Shown here: positions 39,878 through 49,674 of the stretch, one piece after another
How the letters are laid out: every line of letters begins with the position of its first letter
How positions within the stretch are numbered: position 1 is the stretch's first letter
Origin: Neisseria arctica
GTDB taxonomy: Bacteria > Pseudomonadota > Gammaproteobacteria > Burkholderiales > Neisseriaceae
Assembly (NCBI RefSeq): GCF_022870905.1
Contig: NZ_CP091510.1
Coordinates: 2,232,001-2,296,000, forward strand
DNA length: 64,000 nt
Direction: 5' to 3'
Notes under the pieces: model-generated
What the model was told of the DNA's origin: nothing
Seen by the model: the letters and a program-made list of their open reading frames with translations, nothing else
Database searches by the model: none
Position numbers and translations under genes: made by a program

Positions 39878-40678
39878 TTACTGCGGAAACGGCATACTGA
39901 TATTCGCTGCACGAAGATTTTCGACTACCCGTTCGTTCAGATCGCATTGGAAATCCCACCAATCGGCCTCTTCCGTCCATGCCCATAAGGTGATTTCAAT
40001 CGATCCGGATCCCAAATTGGTTATCTGTACCGTAGCCGGATTGACCGTTTCAATATTTTTCGGATGCTCGGTAGCCGCACGTAACACAGCCGCCTTGGCC
40101 GCTTGCAAATCCGCACCATAACCCACGCCTACCACCACCTGCGCCCGCCTTTGCGGCAATGATGATTTATTAACAATACTACTGCTCATCAATACGCCGT
40201 TGGGAATAATCACCTCTTCGTTGGCATCGGTCCGCAAAGAAGTTTGCACGATTTTAATTTCCAAAACATATCCTTCTTTATCGCCCGCACGAATAAAATC
40301 ACCCACTTTAAACGGTCGGAACAAAATGATCAGTACGCCTGCGGCAAAATTGGAAAGCTGGTCTTTCAAAGCCAAACCGACCGCCAAACCCGCACCGCCG
40401 ATCAATGCCGCAACCGAATTAGTCGGCACACCTACCTTACTGAGCGCAGTCATCAACACAAAAACCAACAACAAGATATTGAGTACATTTATGATAAAAC
40501 CTGCCAAAGTTTTATCCACCTTCGACCGGGCAAATGCTTTTTGTACCAAAGCGATAATCCTGCCGACAATCCATTTTCCAACCAGCAAAATCACCAAGGC
40601 TTCCAACAGATCCCCGCCGAACAACATCGTTTTATCAGCCCACCTTTCCCAGTGCAGCCAATTATTTGTCGAGCCCAT
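39878..40678 (-). CDS. mscS: Small-conductance mechanosensitive channel (MscS family)
   Basis: An osmotic safety valve in the inner membrane. It is 266 residues with three membrane helices. The pore helix is the glycine/alanine-rich AALIGGAGLAVGLALKDQLSN (about 91-111), followed by the beta domain start FKVGDFIRAG. Length and layout match E. coli MscS (286). It is convergent with the TM2 gene and divergent from the YheT-like gene. Confidence 0.94.
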   Translation of the reverse strand: MGSTNNWLHWERWADKTMLFGGDLLEALVILLVGKWIVGRIIALVQKAFARSKVDKTLAGFIINVLNILLLVFVLMTALSKVGVPTNSVAALIGGAGLAVGLALKDQLSNFAAGVLIILFRPFKVGDFIRAGDKEGYVLEIKIVQTSLRTDANEEVIIPNGVLMSSSIVNKSSLPQRRAQVVVGVGYGADLQAAKAAVLRAATEHPKNIETVNPATVQITNLGSGSIEITLWAWTEEADWWDFQCDLNERVVENLRAANISMPFPQ

Positions 40679-40740
40679 AAAACGCTTCCAATCAAATCAT
40701 TTATAATAAAACAAATTATACCATAGGGACTTATCTCAAC

Positions 40741-41694
40741 ATGGCAACCCCGGTTCCACACAACCTACCCATTCTGCACACACCCCGCTGGCTGGTGGGC
40801 GGTAATTTGCAAACACTCTATGCCAAAGCACTTCAACCGCCCCCACCCCTCTACCGCCGCGAAATGCTGCCCGACAGCACAGGGCAAACGCTGGTCGCCT
40901 ATGATTTTATCGACAGTGCGGATAAAGACGCACCATTGGTGGTTTTATTTCACGGTTTGGAAGGCAGCAGCCGTAGCCATTATGCGGTAGCGTTGATGGA
41001 AGCAGTAGCCCGTCGCGGTTGGAACGGAGTAGTCGCCCACTTCCGCGGTTGCGGCGGCGTTCCCAACACTGCTCCGGTTTACTACCACTCGGGCGATAGC
41101 CGCGAAATCGGGTTTATGCTGCAAACATTAGCTGCACGTTACCGCACTATCTATGCAGCGGGCGTTTCACTCGGCGGTAATGCTCTGGCAAAATATCTCG
41201 GCGAAGCCGGAGGCTGCGCCATTCCAAAAGCCGCCGCGGCTATTTCGGCTCCACTCGATTTGACTGCCGCCGGAACGCGCTTCGACCGCGGCACGACACG
41301 CCTGCTCTACACCCGCTACTTTCTCAACACCCTTCTGCCCAAAGCACGCGCTTTCAATTTCAATACCGAATACTTAAACCGCTGCCGCACCTTGCGTGAT
41401 TTCGACAATGCCTTCACCGCTCCGCTACACGGCTTTGCCGATGCCGCAGATTATTACCGGCGGGCATCCAGCAAACCACTGCTACACGATGTCGGCATTC
41501 CCTTATTGTTGCTTAACGCGGTAAACGACCCTTTCCTCCCTCCCGAAGCTTTGCCGTCTGAAAAAGAGGTTTCTAAATATGTAACCCTCTACCAACCCGC
41601 ACAAGGCGGCCATGTCGGCTTTGTCAGCGGTAGCGGGCGCGGCCATCTCAATTGGCTGCCGCAAACACTACTGGCTTACTTTAAACAAATGTGA
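40741..41694 (+). CDS. YheT-like alpha/beta hydrolase
   Basis: A 317-residue cytosolic hydrolase of the YheT/ABHD family. The start segment HTPRWLVGGNLQTLY is typical. The oxyanion region is FHGLEGSSRSHY, the nucleophile motif GVSLGGNALAKYLGE is at about 140-154, the acid is in NAVNDPFLPP and the histidine is in GGHVGFVSG. The physiological substrate is unknown. An uptake sequence near the 3' end encodes PSEK. Confidence 0.9.
   Translation: MATPVPHNLPILHTPRWLVGGNLQTLYAKALQPPPPLYRREMLPDSTGQTLVAYDFIDSADKDAPLVVLFHGLEGSSRSHYAVALMEAVARRGWNGVVAHFRGCGGVPNTAPVYYHSGDSREIGFMLQTLAARYRTIYAAGVSLGGNALAKYLGEAGGCAIPKAAAAISAPLDLTAAGTRFDRGTTRLLYTRYFLNTLLPKARAFNFNTEYLNRCRTLRDFDNAFTAPLHGFADAADYYRRASSKPLLHDVGIPLLLLNAVNDPFLPPEALPSEKEVSKYVTLYQPAQGGHVGFVSGSGRGHLNWLPQTLLAYFKQM
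41551..41562 (+). repeat. DNA uptake core inside the YheT-like gene
   Basis: Core GCCGTCTGAA with TT in front, encoding LPSEK. Confidence 0.8.
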
Positions 41695-41741
41695 GTGCAT
41701 TGAATTATTTAATACTCTCCAAACATTCCTAACACAGAAAA

Positions 41742-41777
41742 CAAATGCCGTCTGAAAGATTTTTCAGACGGCATTTG
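41742..41777. terminator. AT-type uptake-sequence palindrome between convergent genes
   Basis: Copies at 41745-41756 and 41763-41774 form a 15-base stem (extended by CAA/TTG) between the YheT-like gene and dinG. Confidence 0.88.
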
Positions 41778-41823
41778 TTTTCCAGATATTACGCTAACAT
41801 CAATATCACTAGGGATAAGATAG

Positions 41824-43956
41824 TCAGCCGATACGCTTAAACGGCGGCAAACACGCCAACAACTGCTTACCGTAACGCTGTGTGCGCACACGGTTATCCA
41901 ATATGGTCACTCTTCCGTAATCGCTTTCTGTGCGAATCAAACGGCCTACCGCCTGCACCAGCTTGATACTCGCTTCAGGTACGGTAATTTCAATAAACGG
42001 ATTGCCTCCGCGCTGCTCAATCCAACGGCTTTGGGTTTTCTCGATGGGATTATCGGGCATGGAAAACGGCAACTTGGCAATCACCACCTGCACACAAGCC
42101 TCACCGGGCAAATCAAGCCCCTCTGCAAAACTGTCTAACCCGAAAATAATGCTGGGCCGCCCGGCCTCAATCGCTTCGTAATGCTTTTGTAGTAAAACGG
42201 CTTTGGAAAGCTCACCCTGTACCAACAACAGCGGCAGATAATCGGCAGGCAAACGCAAAGCGACATCTTGCATTTGCCGGCGCGAACTGAACAACACCAG
42301 CGTACCAATGGGCTCTTCGAGAGAAATCAGCTTCGGCAGCCATTCGACAATTTCATCGGTATGGGCGGCCGGATCTTTCGGGCTGGCGGACAGCGGCGGG
42401 ATATACAGTTCGCCTTGGGCATCGAAATCAAACGGGCTGGGCAGTGCCAAGGTGGTCGTTTCAGGCAGCCACTGCAATCCGGTTTGACGCATAATCAGGT
42501 TGAAATTACCCAATGATTGCAAGGTGGCTGAAGTCAACACCGCTCCGGCTGCACGACGCCACAAGCAGTTGGCCAAATGACTGGCACTGCTGATAGGGCT
42601 GGCATTGAAGATATAATCATTTTTCTCGCCCGTCGAACGGCTCACCCATTTGGCCAACGGTTCTTCGCCTTCGGCAGGCACGGTTGCCATCAAATCCCAT
42701 ACTGCACTGATTTGTTCGGCACGCGCCACAAACATACCGAACTCGCCGCTTAAACGGTCTATCAGCGCGCCGTCTTGCTCTTTATCGCGGCGGGAAGCGG
42801 CAAGAGCATCATTCAACCCGTAAAGATGTTTGAGCAAACTGCGTGCGGCCACGGCTGTATTGGAAACCAACAACTCTAACGATTCGGGAATCTTACCGTC
42901 CTGCCACAACCAAATGGATTCGTTGTTTTCAGACGGCATCAAATCAGGCTCGTCTCCCAAGTGGTATTGCCATTCGTGCAAACTTTCCAACAAAGCGGCA
43001 GCCGCTTCGTCGGCCAAATTCGCCATTTCCGCTTTATCCGTCACCATGGCTATTTTGCCGGTGAGGGCCGGTAATTTTTCCAAAGTCCACGCGGCGGTGT
43101 TCCACGAATGTTCGGCGGCAAACTGGCTGAGGGCTTTTTTAGGCAGATGGTGCGCCTCATCGATACAGTAAAAACTGTTTTCCGGCGCGGGCAGAATCAC
43201 GCCGCCGCCCATACCGATATCGGAAAGCAGCAAGTCGTGGTTAGCTACGACTACATCTACGGTTTCCAATACTTCGCGCGCCAGGTAAAACGGGCATTCC
43301 GCACGGTTAGGGCAAGCAGCTTTCAAACAGCCGTGACGGTCGTTAGTGACTTTAAACCAAACAGTGTCATCTATTTTTTCAGGCCAACTGTCACGGTCGC
43401 CGTTGAAACTGCGGGCGGCAAAACGGTCGGCCATATCACGCAACAATGCCAATTCTTCGGGCTTGGGTTTGCTATCCCACAAAACGGCCGGTGCTTCTTC
43501 AAAGCCAAGCAGGTTCTGCTGGGCATTGCTTTGGGTGAGCTGGTAAAGCTTGTAAGGGCAAAGATAACGCCCACGGCCTTTGGCCAACGCAAAACTCATT
43601 TCCAAGCCGGAATGCTCCACCAGAAACGGCAAATCACGGTCTACCAGCTGCTCTTGCAATGCAACAGTAGCGCTGGACACGATCAGCCGCTTACCCCGTG
43701 TTTGCGCCATAATGCCGCCGGCCAAAAGATAAGCCAAACTTTTTCCGACGCCTGTCGGCCCCTCGATCACGGCGATACTCTCGCCCTCCCGCTTGGGCGC
43801 TTCTTCACCTTCGGCACGGCTTTTGCTGCGTGAAAAAGCATTGGCAATAGCGGCGATCATCTGCCGCTGTGAGGCACGCGGACGGAAATTGGGCAGATTT
43901 TTGCCGATATTTTGATAGTGGTCGCGGATAGCGTTTTTTTCGAGATCGGTGAGCAT
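41824..43956 (-). CDS. dinG: ATP-dependent DNA helicase DinG
   Basis: A 5'-3' superfamily-2 helicase with a 4Fe-4S cluster that acts on R-loops and forks. Walker A GPTGVGKS is at 66-73 and the DEAH box at 266-269. Cluster cysteines are Cys133, 210, 215 and 221, with the spacing known for E. coli DinG. The C-terminal motif VQAVGRLIRTESDYGRV is present. The 710-residue length is normal. Two uptake sequences lie within and just before the gene. Confidence 0.96.
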   Translation of the reverse strand: MLTDLEKNAIRDHYQNIGKNLPNFRPRASQRQMIAAIANAFSRSKSRAEGEEAPKREGESIAVIEGPTGVGKSLAYLLAGGIMAQTRGKRLIVSSATVALQEQLVDRDLPFLVEHSGLEMSFALAKGRGRYLCPYKLYQLTQSNAQQNLLGFEEAPAVLWDSKPKPEELALLRDMADRFAARSFNGDRDSWPEKIDDTVWFKVTNDRHGCLKAACPNRAECPFYLAREVLETVDVVVANHDLLLSDIGMGGGVILPAPENSFYCIDEAHHLPKKALSQFAAEHSWNTAAWTLEKLPALTGKIAMVTDKAEMANLADEAAAALLESLHEWQYHLGDEPDLMPSENNESIWLWQDGKIPESLELLVSNTAVAARSLLKHLYGLNDALAASRRDKEQDGALIDRLSGEFGMFVARAEQISAVWDLMATVPAEGEEPLAKWVSRSTGEKNDYIFNASPISSASHLANCLWRRAAGAVLTSATLQSLGNFNLIMRQTGLQWLPETTTLALPSPFDFDAQGELYIPPLSASPKDPAAHTDEIVEWLPKLISLEEPIGTLVLFSSRRQMQDVALRLPADYLPLLLVQGELSKAVLLQKHYEAIEAGRPSIIFGLDSFAEGLDLPGEACVQVVIAKLPFSMPDNPIEKTQSRWIEQRGGNPFIEITVPEASIKLVQAVGRLIRTESDYGRVTILDNRVRTQRYGKQLLACLPPFKRIG
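42928..42939 (-). repeat. DNA uptake sequence inside dinG
   Basis: The only AT-type copy in the window that is not part of an inverted pair. It encodes MPSEN. Confidence 0.85.
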
Positions 43957-43970
43957 TCGGATAAACAGAC

Positions 43971-43982
43971 TGGCCGTCTGAA
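43971..43982 (+). repeat. DNA uptake core upstream of dinG
   Basis: TGGCCGTCTGAA, 14 bases before the dinG start codon. Confidence 0.8.
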
Positions 43983-44022
43983 CTAGATGGCAAATAAACG
44001 GCTATTTTAACATTGTTCCCTA

Positions 44023-44034
44023 AGGCCGTCTGAA
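44023..44034 (+). repeat. DNA uptake sequence upstream of dinG
   Basis: Single AG-type copy. Confidence 0.85.
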
Positions 44035-44189
44035 AACTTGCAGAGCCAAACAGTAGGAAACTTTGAAGGAAATTTTCAAAATCCAATCGGATAAGAAACG
44101 CATGATACGGGCGGCGCATCTCTGCCGGCACCGGCCTGTTAATCTGCTATCTACACGGAAAGTTTTTTGTAAACGCATCTGTTCAAGCT

Positions 44190-44201
44190 TTCAGACGGCC
44201 T
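44190..44201 (-). repeat. DNA uptake sequence between metK and dinG
   Basis: Single AG-type reverse copy. Confidence 0.85.
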
Positions 44202-44245
44202 TAGTATGTTTATTACCAATCAGCCATCAGGATATTTACACAATA

Positions 44246-44281
44246 GAAAAAGCGGCGGTACATTCAATCATGTACCGCCGC
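44246..44281 (-). terminator. Strong rho-independent terminator of metK
   Basis: An 11-base GC-rich stem (GCGGCGGTACA and complement) with an 8-base loop. On the minus strand it is followed by five T. It does not contain uptake sequences. Confidence 0.9.
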
Positions 44282-44301
44282 GCATCTCTCAGAATAATGT
44301 A

Positions 44302-45471
44302 TTACAAGCCCGCCGCTGCTTTTAATGCGGCAGCTTTATCGGTACGCTCCCAAGTGAATTCCGGCTCTTCACGGCCAAAGTGGCCGTAAGCAGCGGTTTT
44401 GCTATAAATCGGGCGTTGCAAGTCGAGCATTTGGATGATGCCCTTCGGCCGCAAATCAAAGTGTTCGCGGACCAGATTAATCAGCTTCTCTTCCGAAATT
44501 TTGCCGGTGCCGAAAGTATCGATGGCGATAGAGGTCGGTTGAGCGATACCGATCGCGTAAGAAATCTGAATCTGGCATTGGTCGGCCAAACCTGCGGCTA
44601 CAATGTTTTTCGCTACGTAACGGCATGCATAAGCGGCAGAACGGTCTACCTTGGTAGGATCTTTACCCGAGAATGCGCCGCCGCCGTGCGGTGCGGCTCC
44701 ACCATAGGTATCCACAATAATTTTACGGCCTGTCAGACCACAATCGCCTTGCGGTCCGCCAATCACGAAACGGCCTGTCGGGTTAATCAGATACTTAGTG
44801 TCTTCGGTCAGCATTTCCGCCGGCAATACCGGCTTGATGATATACTCTTTTACGGCTTCGATCAGCTCGTCGCGCTCGATATGCGGCTCGTGCTGGGTAG
44901 ATAACACCACCGTATCGATACGTTTTACTTTGCCTGTTTCTGCATCGTATACGCAAGTCAGCTGTGCTTTGGCATCCGGACGTAACCATGGCAAACGGCC
45001 GTCTTTGCGGACTTCGCTTTGGCGTTGCATCAAACGGTGGGCATAGTAGATGGCAAACGGCATCAGTGCGGGGGTTTCGTCACAAGCATAGCCGAACATC
45101 AGGCCTTGGTCGCCCGCGCCCATATCCAAATCCACACCTTCGCCTTCATTTACGCCTTGGGCGATATCGGGAGATTGCTCGTCGTAGCACACCATAACGG
45201 CGCAACCCTCTGCATCAAAACCCATTTCGGAGCTGTTGTAACCGATACGCTTGATGGTTTCGCGCGCCACTTGGATATAGTTGACATGGGCAGTGGTGCT
45301 GACTTCGCCCGCCAGCACGCACAAACCAGTATTAACCAACGTTTCCGCCGCCACACGTGCGGTCGGATCCTGGCTCAGAATGGCATCCAAAATGGCATCG
45401 GAAATTTGGTCGGCCACTTTATCGGGATGGCCTTCGGAAACCGATTCGGAAGTAAATAAAAATTCGCTCAT
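44302..45471 (-). CDS. metK: S-adenosylmethionine synthetase
   Basis: Makes SAM from methionine and ATP. I start at [18 protein letters not shown] (45471), giving 389 residues; the frame extends 52 codons upstream into the divergent acyltransferase gene. Signature motifs are [12 protein letters not shown] and [19 protein letters not shown]. No SAM riboswitch is visible in the 70 bases before the start. It is divergent from the LpxL-type gene. Confidence 0.98.
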   Translation of the reverse strand: MSEFLFTSESVSEGHPDKVADQISDAILDAILSQDPTARVAAETLVNTGLCVLAGEVSTTAHVNYIQVARETIKRIGYNSSEMGFDAEGCAVMVCYDEQSPDIAQGVNEGEGVDLDMGAGDQGLMFGYACDETPALMPFAIYYAHRLMQRQSEVRKDGRLPWLRPDAKAQLTCVYDAETGKVKRIDTVVLSTQHEPHIERDELIEAVKEYIIKPVLPAEMLTEDTKYLINPTGRFVIGGPQGDCGLTGRKIIVDTYGGAAPHGGGAFSGKDPTKVDRSAAYACRYVAKNIVAAGLADQCQIQISYAIGIAQPTSIAIDTFGTGKISEEKLINLVREHFDLRPKGIIQMLDLQRPIYSKTAAYGHFGREEPEFTWERTDKAAALKAAAGL

Positions 45472-45541
45472 GTATTTTCTCGCGGTTGGTAGGCGGGCTT
45501 TGCTAAAATAAGCCTGATGCTTATCCGAATAATATACCGCC

Positions 45542-46426
45542 ATGCAAAAAATCATATCCTTGCTGTTCCGCTTCATCGCCGCCATTCCGCTGCCTCTGCT
45601 GCACCATATGGGCAACCTTATCGGCACTTTGGCCTATCACACCCAGCCGAAACTGCGCGCACGGATCCGCGAGAACATTCAATCGGCTGGAATTATAACA
45701 GACAACACAAATACCGACACGCTGATTAAAGCGGTTTGTCGGGAAACCATGAAAGGCGGTTTGGAACTGCCGATCGCTTGGACTCGCCCGAGCGAAGAAA
45801 TTGCGGGATTGTTTAAAGAAGTGTACGGCTGGGAACATATTCAGACGGCCTTGAATGCGGGCAAAGGGCTGCTTTTAATTACGCCTCATTTGGGCAGCTA
45901 TGATTTGGCCGGACGCTATATCAGCCAACACCTGCCGTTCCCTTTAACCGCCATGTACCGCCCGCCCAAAATCGAGTGGCTTGGCGAAATCATGAATGCA
46001 GGCCGGGTGCGTGACAACGGCCGTACCGCACCGGCCAATATGCAGGGGGTAAAGCAGATCGTAAAAGCTTTGCGCTCGGCAGAGGCTACCATCGTTCTAC
46101 CCGACCAAGTACCCGGCGGCGGCGACGGTATTTGGGCCCGCTTTTTCAACCGCGAAGCCTACACCATGACGCTGGCGGCCAAATTAGCCAATGTGAGCAA
46201 TGTGGCCACTTTGTTTTTTTGCGGCGAGCGCCTTCCCAACGGAGACGGCTTTGCCTTACATATCGAACCTTTGCAAGGCGCACTCAGCGGTCAAACAGAA
46301 AACGATGTACAACTGATTAACGATAATGTCGAAGCGTGGATACACCGATTTCCGGAGCAATATCTCTTTTCTTACAACCGCTTCAAACAACCCGCCGGCG
46401 CACCGCCAAGGCCGTCTAAAGGCTGA
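45542..46426 (+). CDS. lpxL: Lipid A late acyltransferase (LpxL/HtrB family)
   Basis: Adds a secondary acyl chain to lipid A at the inner membrane. It is 294 residues with an N-terminal hydrophobic anchor and the catalytic HX4D motif His116-Asp121 ([11 protein letters not shown]). The [23 protein letters not shown] segment follows. Neisseria has two such enzymes. A gene of this family next to metK fits my memory of the meningococcal locus, but which paralogue this is cannot be settled here. An uptake sequence lies at 45840-45851. Confidence 0.9.
   Translation: MQKIISLLFRFIAAIPLPLLHHMGNLIGTLAYHTQPKLRARIRENIQSAGIITDNTNTDTLIKAVCRETMKGGLELPIAWTRPSEEIAGLFKEVYGWEHIQTALNAGKGLLLITPHLGSYDLAGRYISQHLPFPLTAMYRPPKIEWLGEIMNAGRVRDNGRTAPANMQGVKQIVKALRSAEATIVLPDQVPGGGDGIWARFFNREAYTMTLAAKLANVSNVATLFFCGERLPNGDGFALHIEPLQGALSGQTENDVQLINDNVEAWIHRFPEQYLFSYNRFKQPAGAPPRPSKG
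45840..45851 (-). repeat. DNA uptake sequence inside the LpxL-type gene
   Basis: Single AG-type reverse copy, encoding IQTAL. Confidence 0.85.
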
Positions 46427-46469
46427 GAAAACCTAAATATTTCTTACAAAAAAATACATCACTATGAAA

Positions 46470-46510
46470 TAAAATGCGTTAAAAATTACATTTAACGCAT
46501 TTTATTTTTT
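46470..46510 (+). terminator. Rho-independent terminator after the LpxL-type gene
   Basis: A 13-base stem (AAAATGCGTTAAA and complement) with a 7-base loop and a T-rich tail. Upstream at about 46411 is a changed uptake sequence (GCCGTCTAAA). Confidence 0.8.
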
Positions 46511-46589
46511 ATATCTATCAAATTGTTAAAAATAAATTCAATTTTGACACAAGTCAGAATCATTATTTGCACAACTGATAAAGTGCAGT

Positions 46590-46621
46590 TACATTCCGCT
46601 ACATTCCGAAATCTGTCGGAA
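46590..46621. promoter_or_regulatory. Operator-like repeats upstream of gntP
   Basis: TACATTCCG occurs twice with a 10-base period (46590-46598 and 46600-46608). The second copy also forms an inverted repeat TTCCGA-N6-TCGGAA (46604-46621). This helical phasing suggests a regulator site. A TTGACA at about 46542-46547 could be a -35 element. No regulator gene is adjacent. Confidence 0.4.
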
Positions 46622-46705
46622 ACTAAAATCAATCATATACAGAACTTCGGATATTTTCCTTAAAGAAAGAGATTTCCGTTATCAAACATCATACAGGAGT
46701 AACTT

Positions 46706-48091
46706 ATGGACAACTGGACCCAAACTTTGGGCACCGGCCCTTTATTAGGGATTGCCGCTGCCGCCATCGCACTGATTTTAGTGCTGATCATAAAATTCCG
46801 CGTGCATGCGCTGCTGACGATGGTTTTAGTCAGCCTGATAACCGCCATCGCAACAGGCCTCCCCATGGGCAGTATCGTTAACGACGTTTTGATTAAAAGC
46901 TTCGGCGGCACACTGGGCAATGTGGCGATATTGGTCGGGTTAGGCGCGATGCTCGGCCGCCTGGTCGAAACATCAGGCGGCGCACAATCGTTGGCAGATG
47001 CTTTGGTGCGTATGTTTGGTGAAAAGCGCGCTCCCTTTGCTCTGGGTATCGCCTCTTTGATTTTCGGTTTTCCGATTTTCTTCGACGCCGGTTTGGTAGT
47101 CATGCTGCCTATCGTTTTCGCAACCGCACGCCGTATGAAAGCACCCGTATTGGCTTACGGATTATCGTCTATCGGTGCTTTTTCGGTAATGCACGTTTTC
47201 CTGCCGCCGCATCCGGGCCCGATTGCCGCTGGTGAATTTTACGGTGCAGGTGTCGGCCAAGTATTGTTACTCGGTTTGCCGTTGGCTGTAATTACTTGGT
47301 ACGTGAGCGGTTATCTGCTCGGCCAATTCTTAAGCAAACGCATCCATGTACCCGTACCGGATTTACTCAGCGGCGGCGCACAAGATAACGACCAACCGAA
47401 ACAACCCGCCAAAGCGGGTACTGTCATCGGCATTATGCTGATTCCGATGCTGCTGATTTTTATGAATACCGGCTTGGCCACCTTAATCAGTGAAAAAGTA
47501 GTCAGCGCAGACGAAACTTGGGTACAAACCCTGCGTATGATCGGTTCGACCCCAATCGCATTGTTGATTTCGGTATTGGTTGCCATGTATGTATTGGGGC
47601 GCAAACGCGGCGAGCAGGCTTCTGCTTTGGAAAAAACCATTGACGGCGCGCTGGCTCCTGTTTGCTCGGTAATTCTGATTACCGGTGCGGGCGGCATGTT
47701 CGGCGGCGTATTGCGTGCATCAGGTATCGGCAAAGCCTTGGCCGACAGCATGGCCGACATGGGTATTCCCGTATTGCTCGGCTGCTTTTTGGTTGCCTTG
47801 GTATTACGTGTCGCACAAGGTTCGGCTACCGTCGCTTTAACAACTGCCGCGGCTCTGATGGCTCCGGCCGTTGCCGCTGCCGGTTACAGCGATTGGCAAT
47901 TGGCCTGCGTGGTATTGGCAACTGCTGCCGGCTCGGTATTCGCCAGCCATGTGAATGACTCCGGTTTCTGGCTGGTAGGCCGGCTGCTGAATATGGATGT
48001 GCCCACTACCCTGAAAACCTGGACGGTAAACCAAGCCCTGATTGCCATTGTAGGCTTCGCCCTTTCCGCACTCGCATTCAGTATCTTATAA
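46706..48091 (+). CDS. gntP: Gluconate:H+ symporter (GntP family)
   Basis: An inner-membrane permease of 461 residues with about 12-14 hydrophobic segments. Family features are seen in GFPIFFDAGLVVMLPIVF (about 116-133), LPPHPGPIAAGEF and SVFASHVNDSGFWLVGR near residue 420. A GGAG ribosome site lies eight bases upstream. It is followed after 21 bases by gluconokinase, so gluconate (or a close sugar acid) is the likely substrate. The exact paralogue name is not certain. Confidence 0.93.
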   Translation: MDNWTQTLGTGPLLGIAAAAIALILVLIIKFRVHALLTMVLVSLITAIATGLPMGSIVNDVLIKSFGGTLGNVAILVGLGAMLGRLVETSGGAQSLADALVRMFGEKRAPFALGIASLIFGFPIFFDAGLVVMLPIVFATARRMKAPVLAYGLSSIGAFSVMHVFLPPHPGPIAAGEFYGAGVGQVLLLGLPLAVITWYVSGYLLGQFLSKRIHVPVPDLLSGGAQDNDQPKQPAKAGTVIGIMLIPMLLIFMNTGLATLISEKVVSADETWVQTLRMIGSTPIALLISVLVAMYVLGRKRGEQASALEKTIDGALAPVCSVILITGAGGMFGGVLRASGIGKALADSMADMGIPVLLGCFLVALVLRVAQGSATVALTTAAALMAPAVAAAGYSDWQLACVVLATAAGSVFASHVNDSGFWLVGRLLNMDVPTTLKTWTVNQALIAIVGFALSALAFSIL

Positions 48092-48112
48092 CTTATTCGA
48101 AGGACAGCCGCC

Positions 48113-48637
48113 ATGAACGGACAAACCGTACATTTTGTGGTGATGGGCGTGTGCGGCTGCGGTAAAACCACCGCGGCCCAAGCCCTGCAAAAATATTTCA
48201 ACTGTGCGTATGCGGAAGGCGACGATTTCCATACCCAGGCCAACCGCGACAAAATGGGCAACGGCATTCCGCTCACTGATGAAGACCGTTACCCTTGGTT
48301 AGGCAATCTGCGCGACTGGATGAGCGGCCAAAGCCGCGAAGGAGCAAGCCACAGTGTCGTAACCTGTTCGGCACTCAAGCGTAAATACCGCGACATCCTA
48401 CGCGAAGCCGAAGGCAGAGTGGTATTTATCCATCTTGCCCCGCCCCACCAAATCAACCTAGAACGTATGTTGGCTCGAAAAGGCCATTATATGAAGGCGG
48501 ATATGCTGCAATCGCAATTGGATATTTTAGAGGAACTGGGTGCCGATGAAGAAGGGATACGCACTGGTAATCCGGGCGGTCCCGAAGAAGTAGCCGCCGA
48601 AATTATCGGTTGGGTATCCAAGCATTTCAGCCTTTAA
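48113..48637 (+). CDS. gntK: Gluconokinase
   Basis: Phosphorylates gluconate to 6-phosphogluconate for the Entner-Doudoroff or pentose phosphate route. It is 174 residues with the P-loop GVCGCGKTT (12-20), the EGDDFHTQANRDKM segment and the CSALKRKYRDILR motif. It is cotranscribed with gntP and ends at an uptake-sequence palindrome. Confidence 0.96.
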   Translation: MNGQTVHFVVMGVCGCGKTTAAQALQKYFNCAYAEGDDFHTQANRDKMGNGIPLTDEDRYPWLGNLRDWMSGQSREGASHSVVTCSALKRKYRDILREAEGRVVFIHLAPPHQINLERMLARKGHYMKADMLQSQLDILEELGADEEGIRTGNPGGPEEVAAEIIGWVSKHFSL

Positions 48638-48682
48638 AGCTCTGTAAAACCTTCTGCTTTCAACCATAAGATAAAAATAGAT

Positions 48683-48716
48683 AATGCCGTCTGAAACCAC
48701 GTTCAGACGGCATTTT
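48683..48716. terminator. AT-type uptake-sequence palindrome between convergent gntK and rsmI
   Basis: Copies at 48684-48695 and 48702-48713 form a hairpin with T runs on both strands. Confidence 0.88.
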
Positions 48717-48753
48717 TATCAAACAACCTATCAACTATTATCAGGCCGCCGTA

Positions 48754-49590
48754 TCAATGATTTTTCCAAGTCAACGCCAAATCGTACAGCGCCTTTTTAC
48801 TTTCTCCCGTAATTTTGGCAGCCAAATCGGCAGCCTGCTTGGTCGGTAGCTCCGCAGCCAATACCTTCATCACCTGTTGTGCCGCTTCGGGCAAATCACT
48901 ATGTTTCACCACCTGTGCGGGATGCAGAATCAACACCATCTCACCACGGCTTTGATTGCTATCGGCTTTCAACATATCCCGCACTTCCGCTACCGAACCG
49001 CTTAAAAAAGTTTCGAATGTTTTGGATATTTCCCGCGCCAGCAAAAGCCCTCGCTCGGGAAAAAGTGCGGCCATTTCAGCTAAAGCCGCTTCAATCCTGT
49101 GGGGCGTTTCAAACATCACGATTGGATAATCCGCTTCAGCCCAAGAAGCCAATAGTTTTTGACGCTCTCCCGCCTTGGGCGGCAGAAAACCATTGAAATA
49201 AAAATCCGGCTCGCTCACCCCCGCCACACTCAATGCCGCCATCACCGCACTGGCTCCGGCAACAGGCACCACTTTATAACCGGCATTTCGCACCCGCGCA
49301 GCCAGCTTGGCACCCGGATCACACACGGCGGGCGTACCCGCATCGCTCACTTGGGCGACCACCTTACCCGAAGCCAACTCGGCAATGATTCTATCGGCCA
49401 TCTGCTGCTCGTTGTGTTCGCGCACACTCAGCAATTTAGCCTGAATCTGGTATGCGCTCAAAAGTTGGGCGGTCACTCGCGTATCCTCGGCGCAAACCAA
49501 ATCCGCCCGCCCCAATACAGCCAACGCACGCAAGGTAATTTCGGCCAAATTGCCGATAGGTGTAGCCACCACGTATAATGTTCCCGACAT
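48754..49590 (-). CDS. rsmI: 16S rRNA (cytidine(1402)-2'-O)-methyltransferase
   Basis: Methylates the ribose of C1402 in 16S rRNA. I start at MSGTLYVVATPIGNLAE (49590), the conserved N-terminus, giving 278 residues. The tetrapyrrole-methylase-like SAM motifs are intact: GTPAVCDPGAKL at about 96-107 and AGASAVMAALSVAG after it. It is divergent from yraN, as in many gamma- and betaproteobacteria. Confidence 0.96.
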   Translation of the reverse strand: MSGTLYVVATPIGNLAEITLRALAVLGRADLVCAEDTRVTAQLLSAYQIQAKLLSVREHNEQQMADRIIAELASGKVVAQVSDAGTPAVCDPGAKLAARVRNAGYKVVPVAGASAVMAALSVAGVSEPDFYFNGFLPPKAGERQKLLASWAEADYPIVMFETPHRIEAALAEMAALFPERGLLLAREISKTFETFLSGSVAEVRDMLKADSNQSRGEMVLILHPAQVVKHSDLPEAAQQVMKVLAAELPTKQAADLAAKITGESKKALYDLALTWKNH

Positions 49591-49636
49591 AATACTGTCG
49601 CAGGCTTTTTGATAGTGTTTTTGCATAAGAATAAAC

Positions 49637-49648
49637 AGGCCGTCTGAA
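49637..49648 (+). repeat. DNA uptake sequence between rsmI and yraN
   Basis: Single AG-type copy in the divergent promoter region. Confidence 0.85.
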
Positions 49649-49674
49649 AGGCCTTAATTATAACGGGGATTGTT

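Larger units (their letters stand above)
43983..44245. other. Intergenic region between metK and dinG
   Basis: No gene seen. It holds two further AG-type uptake sequences in opposite orientation (44023-44034 plus, 44190-44201 minus), 155 bases apart and therefore not a hairpin. A 108-codon plus-strand frame that crosses it lacks coding character. Confidence 0.6.

Noticed and set aside
45472..45541. SAM riboswitch upstream of metK
   Set aside because: The gap is only 70 bases and shows no kink-turn or terminator structure.
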